Below are positions 1-5,415 of a stretch of DNA of 8,182 nucleotides, piece after piece. A program made the position numbers and the translations under genes. How positions within the stretch are numbered: position 1 is the stretch's first letter; every line of letters starts with the position of its first letter. This stretch comes from an uncultured Opitutaceae bacterium (lineage in GTDB: Bacteria; Verrucomicrobiota; Verrucomicrobiia; Opitutales; Opitutaceae), in NCBI GenBank assembly GCA_903885525.1, contig CAISJA010000206.1:1-8182 (forward strand), written 5' to 3'. The notes under the pieces are model-generated. The model was not told the origin of the DNA. It did no database searches and worked only from the letters and a program-made list of their open reading frames with translations.

Positions 1-20
1 ATATGACAAGTTCCCCGTGA

Positions 21-482
21 CGCAGAAGGAAGGGGTCGTGCCTTTCGTATCGACAGACCGCCCGCACCCAGACCGTGGTCGCCCCCGATGGGGGCACCAC
101 CGTGCGGACCTTCCAGCCCGACGGCCGCCTTGCCTCGGTCACCGGTTCCGCCGTGGTCGCGCAGTACTACTCCTATGGCGTGGAGTCCGACGGCCGCCAA
201 TGGAGCCAGGTCAACAGCGGCAGCGCCAGCTCCCCCCGTCTCCAGAAATCCTGGGCCGACTGGCTCGGCCGTACCACCGCCACCCAGAGTCCGCTCTGCA
301 GCCTCCCTGGCTCCGTCAGCGGCGGCGGCAATTTTCTCGTCAACAACACCGACGACGGGACCACTGGCCAGCTCGTCAAGCAGACCCGCACCGGCTATGC
401 GCCCACGCTCTATCTCTACAATGCCCTCGGCCAGCTCTGGCGCACCGGACTGGACACCGGCAACAACGGCATCCTTGATCCA
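21..482 (+). pseudogene. RHS/YD-repeat protein fragment (truncated at both ends)
   Basis: The + strand frame through 75-77 is open from 21 and reads as RHS/YD-repeat protein from about position 54: APDGGTTVRTFQPDGRL, then YYSYGVESDGRQW, then LYLYNALGQLWRTGLD. The YNALGQLWRTG stretch is a typical YD-repeat unit. Full RHS proteins are usually over 1,000 residues, large secreted or surface toxin-delivery or adhesion proteins; only about 140 residues remain here. A stop codon at 18-20 closes the frame upstream. Family-like sequence ends at GILDP near 482, after which the frame runs on with unrelated, arginine- and serine-rich residues. There is no credible start. The frame happens to continue without a stop into the DUF4097 gene, but the terminator at 621-656 and the signal peptide starting at 702 show that the two are separate. 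I read this as a relic of a recombined or decayed RHS cassette. The family assignment is fairly secure; the exact ends are approximate. Confidence 0.7.
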
Positions 483-620
483 TGGGCTTCCTTCCCACGA
501 ACACCTCGCGGCGTCGCAGTTGCCCTTCGGCTAGACATTCCTTCTGCAAGGCGGTCAACAGACTTACCTGGCCTGTTTTCATGTTCACTGTCCAGCGGGT
601 GCGCCCTGCGGGCAGCACGA

Positions 621-656
621 CAAAAAAGCCCCGGCACACCGGCCGGGGCTTTTTTG
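621..656 (+). terminator. Strong intrinsic terminator, bidirectional in form
   Basis: A perfect 15-bp inverted repeat (621-635 and 642-656) flanks a 6-nt loop. Its core is GCCCCGGC/GCCGGGGC, bordered by A6 on the left and T6 on the right. This is the classic GC stem plus U-tract, and the A-tract would give a U-tract on the other strand too. It lies downstream of the RHS relic and only 45 bp before the DUF4097 start. It would therefore insulate that gene from upstream transcription and confine its promoter to about 657-701. Confidence 0.88.
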
Positions 657-677
657 TCTGAAACTTTTGCCACGGCC

Positions 678-693
678 GCCGGGTTATCCCGGC
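678..693 (+). repeat. Perfect 6-bp hairpin with tetraloop just upstream of a start codon
   Basis: GCCGGG (678-683), loop TTAT (684-687), CCCGGC (688-693). The stem ends 8 nt before the ATG at 702, where a ribosome would load. No T-tract follows, so it is not a second terminator. It could be a 5'-UTR structure affecting initiation or mRNA stability, or chance in GC-rich DNA. The function is unknown. Confidence 0.4.
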
Positions 694-701
694 ATCCACC
701 C

Positions 702-1673
702 ATGAACAAAATCCTTTCCGTGCTCACCCTGGGCATCCTGCTCGCGGCCCCGGCCCTGCTGCCGGCCACCATCATCCGGAATGTCGAAAAGACCTTCACC
801 GTGCATCCGGGCGGCCACTTCAAGGCCGTGACCACCGGCGGCGACATCACCATTAAAACCGCCGACATCGGCGAGGTCCGGATCACGGCCCGTGAGGTCG
901 TCCGCGACTCCAGCGAGGCCGAGGCCGACGTCCTGCTCAAGAAGGTGGATCTGCGGTTGGAGCAGTCGGGGGACAACATCACCGCCGAGGCCAAGTACGA
1001 AAGCTCCGGCCTGCACGTTGCGGGTGAGACCTGGCATGAAAAGCTCGGCCTGCATTGGGGCGGACCGCCCGTGACGGTCAGCTTCATTGTCACCCTGCCG
1101 CTGAAGTTCAACGCCAGCCTGCACACCTCCGGAGGTGACATCGCCGTCGCCAACCTGACGGGCAACGTGCGTGCGCAGACCAGCGGTGGCAGCCTCAATT
1201 TTGACCGCATCGAGGGCGACCTCGAGGCGGGGACCTCGGGCGGGGACATCACCCTGAAAGAAGGCACGGCCCATGCCCGGCTCCACACTTCGGGCGGCAA
1301 CATCCATGTCGCCCGCGCCGGCGGTCCCACCGAAGTCGAGACCTCCGGCGGCAACATCGTGCTCGAGTCCGTGGCGGATCTCCTGGGCGCCCATACTTCC
1401 GGCGGCGATGTCCGGGCCGTCCTCACCGCGCCGCTCCAGCACGACGTCAATCTCAGCACCTCCGGCGGGAATGTGAGCGTGCAGCTCGGCCGGACGGTGG
1501 CATGCCTGCTCGACGCCGGCACCTCGGGCGGGGGGGGCGAGGCGACCGGCCTCACCCTCACCATTGAGAAAGGCGGCGTGGGCAAGAGCCATCTCGTGGG
1601 AGCCGTCAACGGCGGCGGTCCGCGGCTGAAGCTCCGGACCAGCGGAGGCGACATCCAAGTGCGCGCCGAGTGA
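702..1673 (+). CDS. Secreted DUF4097-type (putative adhesin) TSGG-repeat protein
   Basis: This encodes a 323-residue protein. The start at 702 was chosen because it opens directly with a signal peptide (MNKILSVLTLGILLAAPALLPA, likely cut after A22). The frame is open further upstream, but only through the RHS relic and across a terminator. The mature part matches the DUF4097/DUF4098 'putative adhesin' pattern, a right-handed beta-solenoid-like fold. The motif TSGG followed by D/N/S and I/L/V recurs nine times at roughly 15-30 residue spacing, after a TTGGDI near the N-terminus. Between them lie short beta-prone stretches such as IHVARAG and IVLESVAD. There are no catalytic motifs and no membrane anchor after the signal peptide, so a periplasmic or cell-surface location is expected. 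The molecular role of the family is not established. A G8 run at 1530-1537 lies inside one repeat unit. No Shine-Dalgarno sequence precedes the start. Confidence 0.82.
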   Translation: MNKILSVLTLGILLAAPALLPATIIRNVEKTFTVHPGGHFKAVTTGGDITIKTADIGEVRITAREVVRDSSEAEADVLLKKVDLRLEQSGDNITAEAKYESSGLHVAGETWHEKLGLHWGGPPVTVSFIVTLPLKFNASLHTSGGDIAVANLTGNVRAQTSGGSLNFDRIEGDLEAGTSGGDITLKEGTAHARLHTSGGNIHVARAGGPTEVETSGGNIVLESVADLLGAHTSGGDVRAVLTAPLQHDVNLSTSGGNVSVQLGRTVACLLDAGTSGGGGEATGLTLTIEKGGVGKSHLVGAVNGGGPRLKLRTSGGDIQVRAE

Positions 1674-1813
1674 CCCGGATTTTTGTTTGTGTGTGTCCAG
1701 GGGGGCCGGTGCACCAGCGCTGGCTTCCTGTTTTTCAGTCCGGGAGACGGACTGCCCGCCGGCCGGGGCATCTCCGGGCTGGCGTCGCCGGGGCCGGTCG
1801 CTTGACTCCACGC

Positions 1814-2644
1814 ATGGGACTGATCGACACCCACACCCACCTCGACTCGTTTGCCCGGCGGGGCGACTTGCCCGCTGTCCTGACCCGGGCGCAGGCGGCG
1901 GGTCTGGAGGCGATGGTCACGATCGGCACCGATGCGGATGACTGGACCTTGTACCGCGATCTCGCGGCGGCGCAGCCCGGGACGATCCATTACACGGTCG
2001 GGCTTCATCCTTGCAGCGTGGATGAAAAGTGGGCGGAGCGTTTCGCCGGGCTGGAGGATTTTTGGGTGCCGGCAGGGGTTGCGGGCTCGGGTGGCTGTGC
2101 GGCCAGGCCGAAGCCCGTCGCCCTGGGCGAGGTCGGGCTCGACCGCTTTCACCTGCCGCAGGATGATCCCGCGGCCGCGGAGCGGATTTTCGGCTGGCAG
2201 CGCGAGGCCTTTGCCGCCGGCTTAGGCTTGGCCAAACGCCTTGGTTGCCCGGTCGTCGTGCATTCGCGCGGGGCCTACCCGGAGTGCCTCGCCATGATCG
2301 ACCAAAGCGGGGTGGAGTGGGGCAAGGTGGTTTTCCATTGCTTCACCGACGGGGCGGCCGAGATGGAGGAACTCACTCGGCGCGGTGGCCGGGGCTCCTT
2401 CACCGGGATCATCACCTACAAATCAGCCGGAGCGGTGCGGGAGGCGGCGCTGGCCCAGGGACTCGACCGCTTCATGCTGGAGACCGACGCGCCGTACCTG
2501 ACGCCGGTGCCGCACCGGGGAAAGCCGAACGAGCCAGCCTACCTGCGGCACACGGCAGAGTATTGCGCCGGGCTATTTGGAGTCAGCCTCGCAAGGTTGG
2601 AGGAGATCACCACGGCCAACGCCCGGCGATTCTATTCCCTATAG
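1814..2644 (+). CDS. tatD: TatD-family metal-dependent hydrolase (DNase)
   Basis: This encodes a 276-residue protein, the usual length for TatD/YcfH/YjjV enzymes. These are TIM-barrel amidohydrolase-superfamily proteins that act as Mg2+-dependent 3'-5' exonucleases and are linked to DNA repair and RNA or DNA turnover. The ligand set is complete: H7 and H9 in IDTHTHLD, E106 in VALGEVGLD, H150 in VVVHSRG, H175 in VFHCFTD, and D225 in LETDAPYL. The C-terminus has the family's PVPHRGKPNEP and TTANARRFYSL signatures. The frame is open upstream to the end of the DUF4097 gene, but the ATG at 1814 starts exactly at the conserved GLIDTHTH strand, so it is preferred. No Shine-Dalgarno sequence is seen. 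The 140 bp before it contain a CCAGCGCTGG palindrome (1713-1722) and a 6-bp stem (1736-1754), neither a convincing terminator. Whether it is cotranscribed with the upstream gene is unclear. Its stop lies 20 bp from the convergent HPr gene. Confidence 0.93.
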   Translation: MGLIDTHTHLDSFARRGDLPAVLTRAQAAGLEAMVTIGTDADDWTLYRDLAAAQPGTIHYTVGLHPCSVDEKWAERFAGLEDFWVPAGVAGSGGCAARPKPVALGEVGLDRFHLPQDDPAAAERIFGWQREAFAAGLGLAKRLGCPVVVHSRGAYPECLAMIDQSGVEWGKVVFHCFTDGAAEMEELTRRGGRGSFTGIITYKSAGAVREAALAQGLDRFMLETDAPYLTPVPHRGKPNEPAYLRHTAEYCAGLFGVSLARLEEITTANARRFYSL

Positions 2645-2665
2645 GTTTTCGCGGAGCAAAAACCT
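2643..2665. terminator. Weak stem-loop between convergent tatD and HPr genes
   Basis: AGGTTTT (2643-2649) pairs perfectly with AAAACCT (2659-2665) around a 9-nt loop. It bridges the two stop codons (tatD TAG 2642-2644; HPr stop 2665-2667 on the minus strand). The stem is AT-rich and short, so it is a candidate shared transcription end at best. Confidence 0.35.
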
Positions 2666-2961
2666 TAAGCCTCGTCGAATTTTTTGGCGAAGAGGGCTTC
2701 GAGCTCGCTCAGGACGGCGGCGGCGTCGTCACCCGTGGCGATGAACTTGACCTTCGTCCCCTTGGCTGCGGCCAGCATCATCAGTCCCATGATGCTCTTG
2801 CCGTTCACCTGCTCCTCGTCTTTCTCCACAAAGATGTCCGCCTTGTATTTGTTGGTGACGCGCACGATCATGGCGGCTGGCCGGGCGTGAATGCCCATTT
2901 TGTTCAGGACGAGAAGTTCTTTGACCTGACTGGCGGGGGATGTGGTGTCACTCTTTTCCAT
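2665..2961 (-). CDS. ptsH: HPr-family phosphocarrier protein
   Basis: This encodes a 98-residue protein. The HPr fold is clear from the active-site motif NKMGIHARPAA and the regulatory motif NGKSIMGLMML. H25 corresponds to the His15 of E. coli HPr, which is phosphorylated by enzyme I in the sugar phosphotransferase system. S56 corresponds to the Ser46 site used by HPr kinase in organisms that have HprK. Both sites are intact, so either PTS transport or a purely regulatory role is possible. The N-terminus (MEKSDTTSPASQ) is about ten residues longer than in typical 85-88-residue HPr proteins. Because the in-frame Met22 falls inside the active-site loop, the long start is needed. No enzyme I, EII or hprK gene is in the window, so the gene stands alone. 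It is divergent from kdsB and convergent with tatD. No Shine-Dalgarno sequence precedes it. Confidence 0.93.
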   Translation of the reverse strand: MEKSDTTSPASQVKELLVLNKMGIHARPAAMIVRVTNKYKADIFVEKDEEQVNGKSIMGLMMLAAAKGTKVKFIATGDDAAAVLSELEALFAKKFDEA

Positions 2962-3040
2962 TGCGGGAGACCGAAGGGCGGGGAATAAAAGAAACCGAAA
3001 AAGCCGTTAGCGTGCCAGCTTGCAAACATAAAGACTCTGA
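2962..3040. promoter_or_regulatory. Divergent intergenic promoter region, HPr / kdsB
   Basis: These 79 bp separate the divergent HPr and kdsB starts and must carry promoters for both. The stretch is richer in A/T than its surroundings. On the + strand a CATAAA (3027-3032) resembles a -10 box and ends 8 nt before the kdsB ATG, which would put the start of transcription at or next to the ATG. A TTAGCG at 3007-3012 is a poor -35 at suboptimal spacing. On the minus strand a TTTATT-like stretch near 2986-2992 could serve HPr. These are weak matches. Confidence 0.3.
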
Positions 3041-3796
3041 ATGCCCGCCTTCGCCATCATCGTCCCCTGTCGACTGGAGTCGACGCGCTTTCCTAGAAAG
3101 TTACTTCATCCCATTAGGGGAAAGCCACTTGTGATTTGGGTAGCCGAGCGGATCACGGCGGAGGCTCCCGACCTGCCGTTGTGGTTTGCGGTGGATCATC
3201 CGCTCCTGGCGGAATGCATTGAAGGGTCGGGTTTTAGGGCGATCATGACCGAGGCCGGACACCCGAGCGGCACCGATCGGATCGCCGAGGCCAACCGGCA
3301 GGTGCAGGCGAATCATGTCATTAACGTCCAAGCGGACGAACCCCTGGTGACCAACAACCAGATCCAGGCCCTGGCGAAGTTGATCCAGGGGCCGTGCCCG
3401 ATGGCCACGCTCTGCACGCCGTTCAAGCGTGGGGAGGACTTCGCCAACCCGAATCAGGTGAAGGTGGTCCTCACGCCGGCGCTGGGCCGTGCCCTGTATT
3501 TTTCGCGTTCCCCGATGCCCTATGCGCGCGATCTGGGCGGCCGGGTGGATGATGCCTGGCTCGCCGCGCACCCCTGCTACAAGCACCTCGGGCTCTATGC
3601 CTACAAGGCCGACTTTCTCGAGCGTTTCGTCAGTTTCCCGCCCGGAGAGTTGGAGCAGGTGGAAAAACTGGAGCAGCTCCGGGCCCTCGGGGCCGGTTAC
3701 CCGATTGCGCTCGAGGTCAGCGAGGATCCCTCCATCGGCGTGGACACGCCGGAGGATGCCGTCCGTTTTGAGCAGGCGCTCGGGGCGGAAAAATAA
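3041..3796 (+). CDS. kdsB: 3-deoxy-manno-octulosonate cytidylyltransferase (CMP-KDO synthetase)
   Basis: This encodes a 251-residue cytosolic enzyme that couples KDO to CTP, forming CMP-KDO and pyrophosphate. CMP-KDO is the activated sugar for the inner core of lipopolysaccharide. The length is normal for the family. The nucleotide-binding signature is at the N-terminus (IIVPCRLESTRFPRKLL; R11, R16 and K20 in the usual positions). HPSGTDRIAEA follows at 74-84, VINVQADEPLV at 93-103 with the Mg2+-binding D99, then KHLGLYAY and the C-terminal GVDTPEDAVRFE. The common VQGDEP reads VQADEP, a conservative change. The start gives a full N-terminal strand; no Shine-Dalgarno sequence is present (AAGACTCTGA precedes the ATG). 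The first 30 or so codons use AGA, AGG, TTA and CTA, unlike the G/C-ending codons of the rest of the gene. Its presence implies an LPS-bearing outer membrane. Confidence 0.95.
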   Translation: MPAFAIIVPCRLESTRFPRKLLHPIRGKPLVIWVAERITAEAPDLPLWFAVDHPLLAECIEGSGFRAIMTEAGHPSGTDRIAEANRQVQANHVINVQADEPLVTNNQIQALAKLIQGPCPMATLCTPFKRGEDFANPNQVKVVLTPALGRALYFSRSPMPYARDLGGRVDDAWLAAHPCYKHLGLYAYKADFLERFVSFPPGELEQVEKLEQLRALGAGYPIALEVSEDPSIGVDTPEDAVRFEQALGAEK

Positions 3797-3820
3797 CCGG
3801 TGCCAACGGCTCCTCGGCTG

Positions 3821-3837
3821 CCCCGGTCCTGCCGGGG
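3821..3837. terminator. GC-rich hairpin between convergent kdsB and carA
   Basis: CCCCGG (3821-3826), loop TCCTG, CCGGGG (3832-3837) form a perfect 6-bp GC stem in the 62-bp gap between two convergent stop codons. Neither strand has a T-tract after it, so it is not a classical intrinsic terminator. Its position suggests a role in ending or protecting the two transcripts. Confidence 0.35.
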
Positions 3838-3858
3838 GGAAGGCGGGGGATTTGCCGC

Positions 3859-5031
3859 TCAGACTTTTCCGGCCTTGCGCCGCTCGATCAGCCGGTAGAA
3901 ATCCGTGAACAATGGGTCGGCGTCGTTCGGGCCGGGCGCGGCTTCGGGGTGGTATTGCACGGAAAACACGGGCAGTTCCTGGTGCCGCAGCCCCTCGACC
4001 GTCTGATCGTTCAGGTTGATTTCGGTGACGAGAGCGCCGCGGCTTTCGATGGACTTCGGGTCGGTGGCGAAGCCGTGGTTCTGGGCGGTGATGGAGACCT
4101 TGCCGGTTTCCAGGTTCTTCACGGGCTGGTTGCCGCCGCGGTGGCCGAACTTCAGTTTGAACGTCGTGCCGCCGAGGGCGTGGGTCACCATCTGGTGCCC
4201 GAGACAGATGCCAAAGACCGGATAGTCCGGCAGGAGGGCGGTCACCGTCTTGTGGATGTAGGCCAGGGCGGCCGGGTCGCCGGGGCCGTTGGAGAGGAAC
4301 ACGCCGTCCACCCCGGCTTCGCGCACCTGCTCATGCGTGGCGGTGGCCGGAAAGACATGCACGTCGAAACCGTGTTGGACGAGCTTGCGGAAAATGCTGT
4401 ATTTGGCACCGAAGTCGAAGGCGGCGACCTTGAAGTGGCGGACCGGGGCCCGCGTGGCACCGCAGGTGGTCCCGACCGGCAGGTACTGGGTGTTGAAACG
4501 GCTCGGGTCATCGGCCTGCCAGAGGTAGGGTGCGCGGCAGGTGGTGTCCTTGACGTAGTCGCTGCCGGCCATGTCGTGCCAGCCGCGGGCCCGGGTGACG
4601 GCTTCGGCGTCCGTCATGGGCAGGGTGGAGAGGCAGCACTTCATCGCCCCGTCGACGCGGAGCTTCTTGGTGAGGGCGCGGGTGTCGACCTCGCTGATCC
4701 CGGGGATGCCGTACTGCTTCAGGTAGGCGTCGAGCGACATGGTGCTGCGCCAGTTGCTGACGACGGGAGAAACCGCCCGGACCACGAAGCCGGAGCACTT
4801 GGGGGCGGAGGATTCCACATCCTCGGGGTTGATCCCGTAGTTGCCGATCTGCACGGCGGTCATGGTGACGATCTGGCCGAAGTAGGACGGATCGGTCAGG
4901 ATTTCCTGGTAGCCGGTCATCGAGGTGTTGAAGACACACTCTCCGGCGATGGTGGCCGCTGCGCCGAAGGCGGCGCCGCGGAAGATGCTGCCGTCTTCGA
5001 GGGCGAGAATGGCAGGTTGCTGGGAGGACAT
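3859..5031 (-). CDS. carA: Carbamoyl-phosphate synthetase small (glutaminase) subunit
   Basis: This encodes a 390-residue subunit that hydrolyses glutamine and channels ammonia to CarB, giving carbamoyl phosphate for arginine and pyrimidine synthesis. The N-terminal CPSase small-chain domain covers about residues 5-140 (AILALEDGSIFRGAAFG, NTSMTGYQEILTDPSY, GNYGINPEDVES). The class I glutamine amidotransferase domain follows, with FDFGAKYSIFRKL, SNGPGDPAA, the nucleophile C276 in GICLGHQM, and H361 and E363 in QYHPEAAPGP. The catalytic triad is complete. The frame can extend to a TTG eight codons upstream (5055), but the ATG at 5031 fits the family N-terminus better. No Shine-Dalgarno sequence is seen. 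carB is not adjacent, so the pair is split or carB lies elsewhere. The gene diverges from the riboswitch-controlled kimA operon and converges on kdsB. Confidence 0.96.
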   Translation of the reverse strand: MSSQQPAILALEDGSIFRGAAFGAAATIAGECVFNTSMTGYQEILTDPSYFGQIVTMTAVQIGNYGINPEDVESSAPKCSGFVVRAVSPVVSNWRSTMSLDAYLKQYGIPGISEVDTRALTKKLRVDGAMKCCLSTLPMTDAEAVTRARGWHDMAGSDYVKDTTCRAPYLWQADDPSRFNTQYLPVGTTCGATRAPVRHFKVAAFDFGAKYSIFRKLVQHGFDVHVFPATATHEQVREAGVDGVFLSNGPGDPAALAYIHKTVTALLPDYPVFGICLGHQMVTHALGGTTFKLKFGHRGGNQPVKNLETGKVSITAQNHGFATDPKSIESRGALVTEINLNDQTVEGLRHQELPVFSVQYHPEAAPGPNDADPLFTDFYRLIERRKAGKV

Positions 5032-5074
5032 CGCGTGCCACGCAAAGCGATTCAAGGCCGGCTGTCTAGTGGTT

Positions 5075-5125
5075 TCCGGAAAATTTGAAATTAATTCTGC
5101 TAAGCCATTGCCCGCAAGATTTAGC
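5075..5125 (-). promoter_or_regulatory. Possible carA promoter region
   Basis: The minus strand here has an AT-rich island in otherwise GC-rich DNA. A TTGCGG (complement of 5112-5117) sits 17 nt upstream of TTAATT (complement of 5089-5094), giving a partial -35/-10 pair about 60 nt before the carA ATG. The -10 match is poor. I see no pyrimidine- or arginine-linked leader peptide or attenuator. Confidence 0.25.
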
Positions 5126-5192
5126 GCATGGTTACACTCGCCGGGTTTGACGCGCCGCTCCCAGACGATTTGCTCGCGCGTTTTGACAGTTC

Positions 5193-5347
5193 AGCAGCCG
5201 AAGCCCCGCCCCCTTCCTGTGGCCGGGCCCGGGGGACCCACTCGCCACGGCTTCTGCCGCGGCAGGGGCAAAGGACTGGCGGGCAGCCGGCGGTCCGGGC
5301 CACTTCTCCGGCCCAGCCCGACAGCTAACCTCGGAGGCATGGGGAAG
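5193..5347 (+). promoter_or_regulatory. ydaO-type (c-di-AMP) riboswitch upstream of kimA-like gene
   Basis: The 3' half carries the hallmark core of the ydaO/yuaA c-di-AMP riboswitch: CCGACAGCTAACCTCGG at 5318-5334, followed at once by AGGCA and the downstream purine stretch GGGGAAGGG. The 5' half has the matching AGCCGAAGCCCCG (5196-5208) and CGGGGGACCCA (5230-5240) blocks. Helices between them are visible: GCCACGG/CCGCGGC (5244-5250 / 5257-5263, one mismatch), GGAC/GTCC (5273-5276 / 5292-5295), and GGGCC/GGCCC (5297-5301 / 5310-5314). The family's usual GGGGUGAAUC block is not obvious; ACGGCTTC may stand in its place. This RNA class binds c-di-AMP and lowers expression of K+ transporter and cell-wall genes, and kimA (ydaO) of Bacillus is its namesake target. 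Here it sits 68 nt upstream of a KimA-like importer. The identification is from remembered consensus, not a covariance search; the boundaries are approximate. Confidence 0.85.
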
Positions 5348-5415
5348 GGCGATCCACTGTGGCACGTATCCTGCGCCATCCTGGTTGCTCGGCAGACCTC
5401 GTAACCCGAACCATC
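5348..5415 (+). promoter_or_regulatory. Riboswitch expression-platform region
   Basis: These 68 nt join the aptamer to the importer start. There is no T-tract and no strong GC hairpin, so a standard intrinsic terminator is not apparent. There is also no purine-rich Shine-Dalgarno sequence to hide. A weak GGTT/AACC pairing (5383-5386 / 5403-5406) is all that stands out. How ligand binding is read out cannot be told from the sequence; Rho-dependent termination, altered start-site access or RNA decay are options. Confidence 0.4.

Noticed and set aside
482..660. 59-codon + strand frame beginning ATGGGCTTC and ending at the terminator
   Set aside because: It runs through the full terminator hairpin, is rich in R and S, has no ribosome binding site and no recognisable family.
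75..1673. A single 532-codon RHS-DUF4097 fusion gene
   Set aside because: The frame is continuous, but it crosses a perfect terminator (621-656) and about 70 residues of non-family sequence, and a clean signal peptide begins at 702. The continuity is coincidental.
1713..1754. Palindrome CCAGCGCTGG and the CAGTCC/GGACTG stem as a terminator after the DUF4097 gene
   Set aside because: The stems are short and the T-tracts are not placed directly after them; the support is too weak to list as a terminator.
416..2152. 578-codon open frame on the minus strand, rich in SPPEV-like repeats
   Set aside because: It lies antisense to the DUF4097 and tatD genes. The repeats are the reverse reading of the TSGG motifs, and the protein has no family features. 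It is a by-product of high GC and biased codon use.
3949..5088. 379-codon open frame on the + strand across carA
   Set aside because: It is an antisense shadow of carA, which has a complete catalytic triad. The translated product is low-complexity, rich in G, V and H.
5183..5188. Perfect TTGACA as a -35 box for kimA
   Set aside because: The matching -10 position would fall inside the riboswitch aptamer and is GC-rich with no TATAAT-like sequence. Transcription must start upstream; a TTGACG at 5147-5152 also lacks a good -10.
5339..5404. 21-codon upstream frame (MGKGDPLWHVSC...) preceded by GGAGG
   Set aside because: The GGAGG is part of the conserved riboswitch core and lies only 1 nt from the ATG, too close for a ribosome binding site. 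It is not a credible leader peptide.
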